Shown: in pieces, positions 18,082 to 26,826 of the stretch
How positions within the stretch are numbered: the first letter of the stretch is position 1
Layout of the letters: the number at the start of each line of letters is the position of its first letter
Source of the DNA: Nitrospirae bacterium MYbin3
GTDB lineage: Bacteria; Nitrospirota; Thermodesulfovibrionia; Thermodesulfovibrionales; Dissulfurispiraceae
DNA: 64,000 nucleotides
Assembly (NCBI GenBank): GCA_002753335.1
Contig: PEAD01000008.1
Span: forward strand, 37,528 to 101,527
Direction of reading: 5' to 3'
Program-made: the position numbers and the translations under genes
The notes under the pieces: generated by a model
Told to the model about the DNA's origin: nothing
The model's input: only the letters and a program-made list of their open reading frames with translations
Databases searched by the model: none

Positions 18082-20940
18082 TCAGGCTAGGCAGGTTTTG
18101 TTTTTCCCTGTTCTTTTTGCCTCATACAAAGCATTGTCCGCTTTAGAAATGAGAAGCTCCAAACTGTTTGCATCTATCGCATACGTGGCGATTCCTGAAC
18201 TTATCGTGATACAAACATTTTTTTCGGCCGAAACATGTATCGGCATTTCCTGAATAACAGCCCTTGTTCTCTCGGCCACCTCGAAAGCTGTGTTCTTGTC
18301 GGTATTCGGCAGCACCAGCATGAATTCTTCTCCGCCATATCTTACACCTATATCCGCTAGGCGTATATTTTTCAATATCGCTTCTGAAACCCCGTTTAAA
18401 GCAGAATCCCCTGCATCGTGGCCATAGGTATCGTTGAACTGTTTGAAATTGTCTATATCAAAAAGCACCAGACTGAGCGGTTGTTCGTTTCTGTCAGAAA
18501 GCGCAAGCTGTTTCTCTATAAATGTTTCGAAATAGCGGCGGTTGTAAAGTCCGGTAAGAGGGTCTATAAGTGCAAGCTTTTTATTGAGCTCAAGAAGCCG
18601 CATGTTGTTGATTACAGGCGTCAGCAAAGAAATAAAACTTTCGATCATCTCGCTCGTGCGGTCGTCGAAAAAGTTTATGGCATTACTGTAAATATGCAGA
18701 ATGCCGGATACTGCCCCCCCAATATTTATCACTGTGCAATAATAGCTCCCGCCTTTTTCGTTATCAGGTCTGTAAGGACATGCATATTCATTTTGAATGT
18801 TGTTCACCGCAAAGGTTCCTGAATATATAAGCGATTTGCATTTGTCGTTTCCGGGAAACCGATAATCGGGCGTGCCGTCAGCGCAGTATTTTATGACGTC
18901 TATGCTTGTGTTAAGCTCGGCATCGATGTTGGTCAGGTATATGCAGTCTATTCTTCTTTTACTGCTGCCAAGCTTCAAAAGGTAGTGCCTAAAAATATCA
19001 TAGGTCTCATTTTCGGTCAGCGCCATAGTAATATCTTTTGAAAAGGAGGCTATCGCATGCTGCATATTCTGGGTGATTTTCATTGCGGTGATGTCGGTTA
19101 TGAAGGCGAACGCGCCTTCAACCCTGCCTGCCGCATTTTTTTGGGGTGAAGCCGAAACTATCGTATAAACCCTCGATCCGTTTTTGTGCAGCAGCGTTAT
19201 TTCATAGCTTTCGGATATGCCGTGTTTGCGTTTTTCCAGCGCTTCGAAAAAAATATGTTTGTCACTTTCAAGCGCAAGGTCATAGATGTTTTTGCCTATA
19301 AGTTCTTCCACCCTGTATCCGAGAAGAGCTGACAAGGAAGGGTTTATGCGTCTGATAATACCTTCTAGCCCCACCTCCCAGTGGCCTTCACGGGCGGTAT
19401 CGAGTATCTTCTGATATCTCCTTTCTAATGTGTACAACTCGGTGATGTCGGTAAGCACCATAACAACTTCCCTGATTTTGCCATCTGCGCCAAAAGAGGG
19501 CGTAGCTGTCAGTTTAAGCCAAATTATATTGCCGTCGGTTCTGCGAATCCCTGCTATCAGATTAGACACAGGATTGCCTATCTTAAAGACCCACGAAACC
19601 GGATGCGCCTCGCGGCCGAATGCATTTCCATCCTCATCTATAAAGATTATCTTTTTTGAATAATATGGCTCGTTGACCATATCTTCCCTCTTAAGTTCGA
19701 ACATCTCGAGGGCAGAGAAGTTGATCTCTTTAACTATGTCGTCGCTGCCCACAACAAGAAGCCCTTCAGAAAGGGTTTTTAGAATATTTTCGAGACGGTT
19801 TCTCTCATTCTTAAGCGATTCGCTCTCGGCAAATCTGTCTGTGATATCTTTGAATAGACCGCTTGCGATCAAGCCGCTTATTCTAAAAGAGCCCTCGATA
19901 ATTTTGCCTTTCACTTCGAATATGAAGCTGACCACACCTTCTTTGCCCACAGCCTTCCTTATAAAATCTCCCCATTGCTCAGGCTTCGTGAGCAGGGACG
20001 ATATATCGGTCCCTATAAGAGAATCAGGACTGATAAAGCCAAGCTCCACCGCCCCGTGCTTATTAACCCAGAGTATTCTCCCTTCGTCGTTCAGTTCAAG
20101 CTCCATAAACCCGGTCTGAAGTATATCGAGTGATTCCTTGAACCGCTGCGCCTGATCCCTGATCCCTTTTGCTATGCTCTCATGAAGCATGTTCACGATG
20201 TCTGTCTGGGTTACCAAACCCTTGAGCTGCTGTCTGGAATCTATAACTACGAGATGCCGGATCTTTCGCTCATTCATGATTTTGAGCGCATCGTAAAGAA
20301 TAGTGTCTGTGCTTACATAGGCAATGTTTCTGGAGCAGACATCCCTTACGGGTGTTTCGGGCGGCGTTTGCTTATACAGATGCCGGACCACGTCTCGTTC
20401 TGTAAATATGCCCTTTATCGCAGCTCCGGTTACAACTATAACGCAGCTCTTTCTTTCTTCGGCTATCTTTTCTATGGTTGTTTTGAGGCTGGTGTCTGGC
20501 GATACGCTCAACACCTCTTTGCTCATTATGGCCTCGACTGTTGTGTGGACCTTGAAAAGTTCTTCATCAAGTTTTTTTAGTATGTCGGTTTGTGTAACTA
20601 TTCCCTTCAGCTTGCCAGCCTTGTCGGTCACAACAAGCCTTCTTATGCGGTTTCTCTCCATCATGTCGAGCGCCACACTGATATCAGCGTTCTCATATAC
20701 AGTAACCGGATTGGGAGACATCACTGCCGAAACAGGAATCGATGTAGCGTCAATGCCGGTGTTGGATGCGCGGGCAATGTCGCGCTCGGTGAGAATGCCT
20801 ACAGGTATGGCTTCGTGAGTGATGATTATGCTGCTTATACTGTTGGACGCAAGCATCGCGATAGCATCGCCAAGCTTTGCATCTTTTGTGAGAGAAAATA
20901 CATTGGATGTCGTAAGCTCATAAATCCTGCGATTCGACAC
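18082..20940 (-). CDS. diguanylate cyclase with four CBS motifs, PAS domains and a GAF-like region
   Basis: A 952-residue cytoplasmic sensor. Four CBS motifs span about 1-255 (ILTERDIARAS, IVTQTDILKKL, IFTERDVVRHL and LVTQTDIVNML), and they usually bind adenosine ligands. Three PAS-like domains follow at about 260-370, 380-500 and 510-635, then a GAF-like region at about 640-775. The GGDEF domain is active by sequence: GGEEF at 869-873 with the inhibitory I-site RLAD at 860-863. The start is GTG after GGAGA. It lies 27 bases behind the fumarase beta gene on the same strand, so adenylate and fumarase expression may be linked to c-di-GMP. Confidence 0.88.
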   Translation of the reverse strand: MSNRRIYELTTSNVFSLTKDAKLGDAIAMLASNSISSIIITHEAIPVGILTERDIARASNTGIDATSIPVSAVMSPNPVTVYENADISVALDMMERNRIRRLVVTDKAGKLKGIVTQTDILKKLDEELFKVHTTVEAIMSKEVLSVSPDTSLKTTIEKIAEERKSCVIVVTGAAIKGIFTERDVVRHLYKQTPPETPVRDVCSRNIAYVSTDTILYDALKIMNERKIRHLVVIDSRQQLKGLVTQTDIVNMLHESIAKGIRDQAQRFKESLDILQTGFMELELNDEGRILWVNKHGAVELGFISPDSLIGTDISSLLTKPEQWGDFIRKAVGKEGVVSFIFEVKGKIIEGSFRISGLIASGLFKDITDRFAESESLKNERNRLENILKTLSEGLLVVGSDDIVKEINFSALEMFELKREDMVNEPYYSKKIIFIDEDGNAFGREAHPVSWVFKIGNPVSNLIAGIRRTDGNIIWLKLTATPSFGADGKIREVVMVLTDITELYTLERRYQKILDTAREGHWEVGLEGIIRRINPSLSALLGYRVEELIGKNIYDLALESDKHIFFEALEKRKHGISESYEITLLHKNGSRVYTIVSASPQKNAAGRVEGAFAFITDITAMKITQNMQHAIASFSKDITMALTENETYDIFRHYLLKLGSSKRRIDCIYLTNIDAELNTSIDVIKYCADGTPDYRFPGNDKCKSLIYSGTFAVNNIQNEYACPYRPDNEKGGSYYCTVINIGGAVSGILHIYSNAINFFDDRTSEMIESFISLLTPVINNMRLLELNKKLALIDPLTGLYNRRYFETFIEKQLALSDRNEQPLSLVLFDIDNFKQFNDTYGHDAGDSALNGVSEAILKNIRLADIGVRYGGEEFMLVLPNTDKNTAFEVAERTRAVIQEMPIHVSAEKNVCITISSGIATYAIDANSLELLISKADNALYEAKRTGKNKTCLA

Positions 20941-20967
20941 TGTTTTCTCCGTATAGCGGCGTTTTGT

Positions 20968-21561
20968 TTAAACCAGCTGCAAAAGCTTCTTTAACGAAGC
21001 ATCTTCTATGTCCCGGTGCAGGCTGTTTCCGTGCGCATCCATCGTGACCACCGCAGGAAAACTTTCAACATCAATCTCCCACATGGCTTCGGGTTCTCCG
21101 AACTCTTCGATTCTCCAACCCTTATTGACCTTTTTTATCCGGTCGGCAAGATAGGCTGCTGCTCCGCTTGCTGCCTGCAGATAAACGCAGCCATGCTCTT
21201 TGAGGGCGGCCGATGTGCTCGGCCCCATGCCGCCTTTGCCAAGGATGCCTCTGATACCGTAAAGCTTTATGACATCAGCAGCGTACATATCAACCCTCAT
21301 GCTTGTCGTAGGGCCGGCCGCAATAAGCTTGTAGCCTTCGTCAGTTTTCCTTATTATGGGGCCACAGTGGTATATGATTCCGCCATCGAGACGGAACGGG
21401 ATTTCTGATGCAGATGGCTTTTCGTTGCAGAGCATTTTGTGGACCTTGTCCCTGCCTGTAAGAATGCTGCCGTCCATCAGTACAAGGTCGCCGACTTTCA
21501 GTCCCAGTACATCATCTTTTGTGAGCGGCGTTCTGAATCTTTTTGCGCTGCCATTTACCAT
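20968..21561 (-). CDS. fumB: class I fumarate hydratase, beta subunit
   Basis: C-terminal half of the two-subunit iron-sulfur fumarase, also related to the tartrate dehydratase beta subunit. Visible family segments are LKVGDLVLMDGSILTGRDK, IIYHCGPIIRK, AAGPTTSMRVD, GKGGMGPSTSAALKEHG and MDAHGNSLHRD. Start chosen at the ATG 21561 (MVNGSAKRF), which overlaps the alpha-subunit stop by seven bases; a start ten codons earlier is possible. Length is about 197 residues. L(+)-tartrate dehydratase is the alternative, but no tartrate gene is nearby and fumarase is more likely. Confidence 0.88.
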   Translation of the reverse strand: MVNGSAKRFRTPLTKDDVLGLKVGDLVLMDGSILTGRDKVHKMLCNEKPSASEIPFRLDGGIIYHCGPIIRKTDEGYKLIAAGPTTSMRVDMYAADVIKLYGIRGILGKGGMGPSTSAALKEHGCVYLQAASGAAAYLADRIKKVNKGWRIEEFGEPEAMWEIDVESFPAVVTMDAHGNSLHRDIEDASLKKLLQLV

Positions 21562-22415
21562 ACAAACCGTCCTCTTCTGTTTGCCCAACAAGCAAATGAT
21601 ACATCCACAAAATAAGATGCAGGATGCCTGTGAGCCGCCGCGACCTTGACGCCTATTGTGGTGGTCTTTCCGCCGAGCCCGGCAGTGCCGATGCCAAGGT
21701 TGTTTATGTCATCGAACAGCTTCTTTTCGAATGCCGCAATCTCGGGAATGGGGCTGACATCATTGAGCTTTCTTAAAAGCTGTTTTTTTGATAATGCGGT
21801 CACCTGATCTTTGGCTCCGCCTATCGCCACGGTTACGGTATAAGGCGGGCAGCCTCTGCCCTGAGATTTAAACACAGCATCCAGCACGCATTTCCTTACC
21901 CCTTCAAGATCGCGTTCAACCTTTATGCTCTGGCCTCCTGTATCAAGAGTGCCGGGCAGTTTGTATATCTGCCCTATGTTTTCGCTGCCGCCGCCCTTCA
22001 GCATAAGATCGATTGTAAGGGCCTGATCCGGAGTTGATTCGATATGTATAACAGGAAAAAGTTCGCCTGTGTTGTCGCCCGAATTCTTTTCTGTAACTGT
22101 ATCAACCGCATTGGCACGCAGCGGAATCTTTTGCGTTGCAAGGCGTGTGGCCTCAACAATAACCTTCCTTAAAAGTTCATGGCTTAAGCCCACCGGCACC
22201 TTAGCATAAAATACCGGAAAGCCTGTGTCCTGACATATCGGCACCGCAGAGTTTCTGGCTATCGAGATGTTTTCGAGAATTATCTCAAGACTGTTTTTGG
22301 CAAGAGGCTCTGTCTCCTCCTGCAGCGCTTTTTTAAGAGCATCCTCAACATCACGTGGTATGGATGTGGCCACCTTCTTGTAAAGCTCGACTATCCCGTC
22401 ACGAAGCTTAAGCAA
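21555..22415 (-). CDS. fumA: class I fumarate hydratase, alpha subunit
   Basis: Catalyses reversible hydration of fumarate to malate together with the beta subunit, using an oxygen-sensitive [4Fe-4S] cluster. Cluster cysteines are expected in ICQDTGFPVFY, in GRGCPPYTVTVAIGG and in SFACWANRR near the C-terminus. GGGSENIGQIYKLPG is the other family signature. Length of 286 residues is normal. Translation begins at a TTG after CCGGAGG. A TATACT about 45 bases upstream could be its -10 element. The enzyme type fits an anaerobic or microaerophilic lifestyle. Confidence 0.9.
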   Translation of the reverse strand: MLKLRDGIVELYKKVATSIPRDVEDALKKALQEETEPLAKNSLEIILENISIARNSAVPICQDTGFPVFYAKVPVGLSHELLRKVIVEATRLATQKIPLRANAVDTVTEKNSGDNTGELFPVIHIESTPDQALTIDLMLKGGGSENIGQIYKLPGTLDTGGQSIKVERDLEGVRKCVLDAVFKSQGRGCPPYTVTVAIGGAKDQVTALSKKQLLRKLNDVSPIPEIAAFEKKLFDDINNLGIGTAGLGGKTTTIGVKVAAAHRHPASYFVDVSFACWANRRGRFVW

Positions 22416-22482
22416 ATCAACGCCTCCGGCTTGTTAGTGTGTTATAGAAAGTATAGCATTTTCGGGCTGCGGGTTTTTATAA

Positions 22483-22602
22483 ATGACCGGGTTTGAAAGG
22501 AACGAAACATTACGAAACCGCTTTTTTGAGGAAATCGGAGCGGAGAATAAGAGTTTTGGTATCGGCTTCTTGGATAAGGCTACAACGGACCAAAGGCCAT
22601 AA
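22483..22602 (+). CDS. possible 39-codon reading frame in the fumA upstream gap
   Basis: An ATG-to-TAA frame on the plus strand, antisense to the space between the hybrid kinase gene and fumA. The peptide starts MTGFERNETLRNRFFEE and ends TTDQRP. It has balanced amino-acid use but no Shine-Dalgarno sequence, and I recognise no family. It may be a decayed remnant or chance. The gap (22416-22633) otherwise holds only the fumA leader. Confidence 0.15.
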   Translation: MTGFERNETLRNRFFEEIGAENKSFGIGFLDKATTDQRP

Positions 22603-22633
22603 CGGTTAGTTGTAAATATAATTTTATCGAATA

Positions 22634-25600
22634 CTATTTGTCTAGGACTTCTCTGACCTTTCTTGCTAATATGATGGGATTGATAGGCTTTGAAATAAAC
22701 TCAAACCCCTCTTTCAATATCCCTTTTCTTGAAATTATATCGTCTGTGTAGCCGCTCATAAATATTGTCTTAATATCACTTCGGTGTTTGCTTATTTCTT
22801 CATATGCTTCTTTACCATTTTTTATCGGCATTATTACATCAAGCAGCAGAAGTTCTATCGCGTCCTTATTCTGAAGAAATTTCATCACAGCGTCCTCGCC
22901 GCTAATGGCTTCAATAATTTTATAGCCGTACTCTTGAAGGGTCAGGCTGATTATTTTTCTGACTCTTTCATCATCCTCAGCTACAAGTATAATCTCACCT
23001 TTACCAAAAGAGATGGCCGGATCAGTTTCAACCAAAGTCTCTGTTGGTTTATTTGCCAGGGGCAGATAAATCTTGAAAGTTGTCCCCTTGCCTAGTTCGC
23101 TATACACAATGATATTGCCGCCATGCTGTTTGACTATTCCGTATACCATAGCCAGTCCCAATCCAGTGCCTTTGCCTATTCCTTTTGTTGTAAAGAATGG
23201 CTCAAATATGTTCTCCTTGGTTTTCTTGTCCATGCCTATTCCAGTATCTGATACCGTTAGCAATGCATACCGCCCGGGGCTTTCAAAAAGGTTTTCCTCA
23301 GCATAATTTTTATCTACAGTAATCTCTTCTGTCTGTATAACTAAATGTCCGCCATCAGCCATTGCATCGCGAGCATTGGTAGCGAGGTTCAATAAGACCT
23401 GCTCTATCTGCGATGAGTCAACAAGCACAGGAAGTGCATCGTTTAAAAGAATACTGTTTAGCTCTATGTCTTCTCCTATAACCCTCACAAGCATTGTGTG
23501 CATTTTCTTGACTATAGAGTTAAGGTCTACCTGTTTTAGGCTGATAGTCTGCTTTCTGCTGAAGGCAAGTAGGCTCTTAGTCAATTCTGCTGCTCTATCT
23601 GCTGAAGATAATACCTCACTTATAAAATCCCTTGCTTTTTCATCGTCCTTAATTCTCTTTTGCGCCATTGTGCCGAATCCGATGATAGCCTGCAGTATGT
23701 TGTTAAAATCATGCGCTACTCCTCCTGCAAGCGTCCCTATTGCCTCCATCTTTTGCGATTGGCGGAGCTGGTTTTCGAGATTCTTGTGCTCGGTGATATC
23801 CAGCACAATGCCTTCTATGATTAAATCATCATCACTGCGTTTTAAGACAATTGAGCGATCATTTACCCATCGCCAATCACCATTACTATTGCGAAGTCTG
23901 TAGCGAACCTCAAACATCTTGCTCTCTTCGGCATCGTTTATAGCTTGTATTACAATATTCTTGTCATCAGGATGTATTGATTCGCTCCAGAGCATTGGAT
24001 TATCGTAGAGTGTCTTTATAGAACATCCAAAAAGCTCGGCTGCTTTAGGAGAGTAGAATAGGCCGCCACGCTTAGTCGAAAAACGATAAAAGACAGCTGG
24101 CGAATTTTCCATCATAGAGCGGTATTGTTTATCTTTCTCGGTCAGTGCTTCTTCAGCCTTTTTCTGCCTTATAACCTTAAACACACTATCCATAAGCAGC
24201 TGCAACTGGAGAATATCTATTTGGGTGTAGTCATTGCTCTTATTGGCTACGCCCACGACCGCAATAATCCTATTATCATTGAAAACTGGAACTGTCATGT
24301 ACTTGAAAAGCCGCACATGCCCTTCCGGATAACCTTTTTTAAGGGAATTTTCGGCCTCAAAGTCGTTGACAATAATTTCTTTGCGCTGCCTTACAGCCTC
24401 TCCCCATATGCCTGTATTATCAAGTTCGTAGCAGGTTTCAGGTTTTGTAATAGAACATTCCTTCATAACATCTTTGGACCAGCTATTTAAAATAAATTGC
24501 CTTCGGTCCTCATCATAATGGTAGATATACCCTATTTTGCTTTCGGTTAGTTTTATAGCTTCTGAAAGGGCATAGTCTAAAAAACTCTGCATGTTTTCCC
24601 ATGGGTATTGCAAAATATTCACAAGACTGACAAGGCGAGTTCGGTTTTTGTTTTCTTCTTCTTCAGATCTTTTTCGCTCGGTGACATCTCTGCAGGTAGA
24701 AAGAATAAATGACCTGTTCTGAGTCCGAACATAACAGGCATTTACTTCCGTAGGGATGACTTTGCCATCCTTGGTGATATGTTCAGTATCGAAAATATAA
24801 CTGCCGTATTCAGTTATTTTGGATATTCTCTCAGTCGCATACTGGGCATGTTCTGGGCTGTCTATTTGGGTCACATGCATTGAACGCAGTTCTTCTTTGT
24901 TATATTTATACCTGATGCAGACTACTTCGTTGACATCAATAATTTCACCTTTCTCGCCTACGATGAAAATAGCGTCAGCAGATTTATCAAAAAGTGTGCG
25001 GAAATTTTCCTCGCTTGCTTTAAGATCTTCCTTTGCTTTTTCTTTTTCGAGAATCTCGGTCTCAAGGCTTTTTGTCTTTTCCTTTACCCGCTGCCTCAGT
25101 CCGGTATTAAAGAAAAATAGCACAATTATCGCAAACAATCCTGAACCTACAGAACCTGTTAGCATAAACGCCATGTATGCTTCCTTTTCTATTGGAACTC
25201 TCATGGATTCAACAGCTCTTATTTCCCCGACCTTCTCATGAAATCCTCCCTCCAATGGATACAGTTTTCTCAATCCAATAGGCGCATCTTCAGGATTACC
25301 ATGGCAACGCATGCAGCGCTGTTCATTTTTCAGAAAGGGAATTGCATAATACAAATATTTTTCACCTTTTACAGTTACAACCTCTTCGTATTCTTTGACT
25401 GAGGGATTTTCATTGAAAAGTTTGATTAGTTTTGCCTCTCGCTCATCTGCTTTGTTAACAGGATTTCGGGGGTTGTTGGCCGCCATTTTGTAATAAATTG
25501 GTCTCATTCCGTCTTTTTGACGTTCTTCATTGTAAAGACCGTGCATTGTTCTAACTATGTAAGACGATGACAGAACTTGCGGATTGTAAAAATCCTTAGC

Positions 25601-25810
25601 AACGTATCCGTGATCCATAGCACTGAAAATGGCTGGATGCAATACTTTCTGAATGTATAAGTGAAAGCCTTTGTTCGATAATAATATGTTCATAATATCA
25701 TCTTTAGCTTGGTGGATAAAGTATCTGTTGATTGCAATATGCAGGATTGCAGCAAAAATAATTGCTACAATTAACGGCACTATAAGGAATTGTAAAATAT
25801 TTCTCCTCAT
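22634..25810 (-). CDS. hybrid histidine kinase with a periplasmic c-type haem (DUF3365-like) sensor domain
   Basis: A 1058-residue membrane sensor. Helices lie at about 8-27 and 213-234. The intervening periplasmic domain resembles DUF3365/Tll0287 and ends with the haem c motif CMRCH at 166-170. Downstream come PAS (about 265-380), GAF (390-550) and PAS (560-680) domains, a HisKA domain with GGVAHDFNNILQAIIGFG, an ATPase domain with NLATNARDAM and GTGLGLAMVYGIVKQHGG, and a C-terminal receiver with Asp991 in LLLLDVIMP. It probably senses redox state or a small gas or ligand at the haem. No output regulator is adjacent. No clear ribosome site precedes the ATG. Confidence 0.88.
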   Translation of the reverse strand: MRRNILQFLIVPLIVAIIFAAILHIAINRYFIHQAKDDIMNILLSNKGFHLYIQKVLHPAIFSAMDHGYVAKDFYNPQVLSSSYIVRTMHGLYNEERQKDGMRPIYYKMAANNPRNPVNKADEREAKLIKLFNENPSVKEYEEVVTVKGEKYLYYAIPFLKNEQRCMRCHGNPEDAPIGLRKLYPLEGGFHEKVGEIRAVESMRVPIEKEAYMAFMLTGSVGSGLFAIIVLFFFNTGLRQRVKEKTKSLETEILEKEKAKEDLKASEENFRTLFDKSADAIFIVGEKGEIIDVNEVVCIRYKYNKEELRSMHVTQIDSPEHAQYATERISKITEYGSYIFDTEHITKDGKVIPTEVNACYVRTQNRSFILSTCRDVTERKRSEEEENKNRTRLVSLVNILQYPWENMQSFLDYALSEAIKLTESKIGYIYHYDEDRRQFILNSWSKDVMKECSITKPETCYELDNTGIWGEAVRQRKEIIVNDFEAENSLKKGYPEGHVRLFKYMTVPVFNDNRIIAVVGVANKSNDYTQIDILQLQLLMDSVFKVIRQKKAEEALTEKDKQYRSMMENSPAVFYRFSTKRGGLFYSPKAAELFGCSIKTLYDNPMLWSESIHPDDKNIVIQAINDAEESKMFEVRYRLRNSNGDWRWVNDRSIVLKRSDDDLIIEGIVLDITEHKNLENQLRQSQKMEAIGTLAGGVAHDFNNILQAIIGFGTMAQKRIKDDEKARDFISEVLSSADRAAELTKSLLAFSRKQTISLKQVDLNSIVKKMHTMLVRVIGEDIELNSILLNDALPVLVDSSQIEQVLLNLATNARDAMADGGHLVIQTEEITVDKNYAEENLFESPGRYALLTVSDTGIGMDKKTKENIFEPFFTTKGIGKGTGLGLAMVYGIVKQHGGNIIVYSELGKGTTFKIYLPLANKPTETLVETDPAISFGKGEIILVAEDDERVRKIISLTLQEYGYKIIEAISGEDAVMKFLQNKDAIELLLLDVIMPIKNGKEAYEEISKHRSDIKTIFMSGYTDDIISRKGILKEGFEFISKPINPIILARKVREVLDK

Positions 25811-26022
25811 TGGTTAATCATAAAATAATAAATATAGTTTTTCAATTGTTTTCTGTATGCAACGGTTAGACATTTCTGAAGTTCCATATTTATGGTTGTA
25901 ATATTGAGAAGATCCGATGCAGGTGAAGAACTGACAACATACAAAAGCCTTGATGACTTTTTCAAAAAATGGGCGCTTAATGCTTCAAGCAAAAACCTCC
26001 ACGGGGAAAAGCTGTTGCCCCC

Positions 26023-26826
26023 TCAATGCGTTAGCCCGCCGAGTTCAATAAGATATTTTTTAAAAAGCTCCAGCCCAGCCAGATGCTTAGAATCAAACCC
26101 GTAATCAATAATCTTCCAGTAAGCAACTATATCCTGTTGCGGCATAAACAGCTTCGCAGTAGAGGCCTCTGCAATCGCTTCAAGGTCTTCAAAAGCCTTG
26201 GTCTTAGCCTCATCAAGGCTTCTCAAAAAATCAGGGTAATGCGCTTGTTTAACAGACTCTTTTCTAGCAATCCATAAGGCGAAAACAAACGGCAGTCCGG
26301 TATGTTCATTCCATATTTTACCGAGGTCATAAACTATCAAATCTTTATTTGTGATGCATGAAGAACCTGCTTTCAAAGCATCATCGCCGATAAGAAGAAA
26401 CGCCTCTTTCCCCGAAAGCTCCGGCCTGTCTGAGCTTATCAAGCTGATTTTTTTTAAACAGTAAAACCTACGCAATACAATATCCAGAAGCGCAACCGAG
26501 GTTTCTGATTGTGATGAGACCGCAATCTCCGAGCCTTCAAGTTTTTCTATCGGCTTTCGCGAAAAAAATAGAATGCTCAATACGGGCCCGTCTGCACTTA
26601 TAGAATGTCCCGACACAATTTCGTATATGTCCGGATTCTTTAGATACTCGATTGAAGACGAAGGACTGATGTCGAGCAGACCTTCTCTAAGCATCCGGTT
26701 TAGGGTTGACGGCGGCCCCTCAACAAACTCATAGGACGAACATTCGCAATGGCGTTGAAGCGAAAAGAAGATTGGGAACAGATTTGTATAAGGAATCTTA
26801 CCTATACGCAGCTTCGGAGAGTTCAT
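26023..26826 (-). CDS. mqnA: chorismate dehydratase of the futalosine pathway
   Basis: First enzyme of futalosine-dependent menaquinone synthesis, converting chorismate to 3-enolpyruvyl-benzoate. It has a periplasmic-binding-protein-like fold. Visible segments are RIGKIPYTNLFPIF at the N-terminus, SPSSSIEYLKNPDIYEIV near 60, VSSQSETSVALLDIVLRRFY near 105 and LIGDDAL near 145. Start chosen at the ATG 26826, which overlaps the rtcB stop as ATGA and gives 267 residues. A second futalosine gene, mqnB, is at 57517, which supports the pathway. Overlap with rtcB implies joint translation of two unrelated functions. Confidence 0.9.
   Translation of the reverse strand: MNSPKLRIGKIPYTNLFPIFFSLQRHCECSSYEFVEGPPSTLNRMLREGLLDISPSSSIEYLKNPDIYEIVSGHSISADGPVLSILFFSRKPIEKLEGSEIAVSSQSETSVALLDIVLRRFYCLKKISLISSDRPELSGKEAFLLIGDDALKAGSSCITNKDLIVYDLGKIWNEHTGLPFVFALWIARKESVKQAHYPDFLRSLDEAKTKAFEDLEAIAEASTAKLFMPQQDIVAYWKIIDYGFDSKHLAGLELFKKYLIELGGLTH

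Noticed and set aside
25892..26104. 70-codon plus-strand frame starting MVVILRRSDAGEELTTYK
   Set aside because: No ribosome site, and its second half runs antisense through the 3' end of mqnA. The first 45 codons look coding-like but I have no family match, so it is not called.
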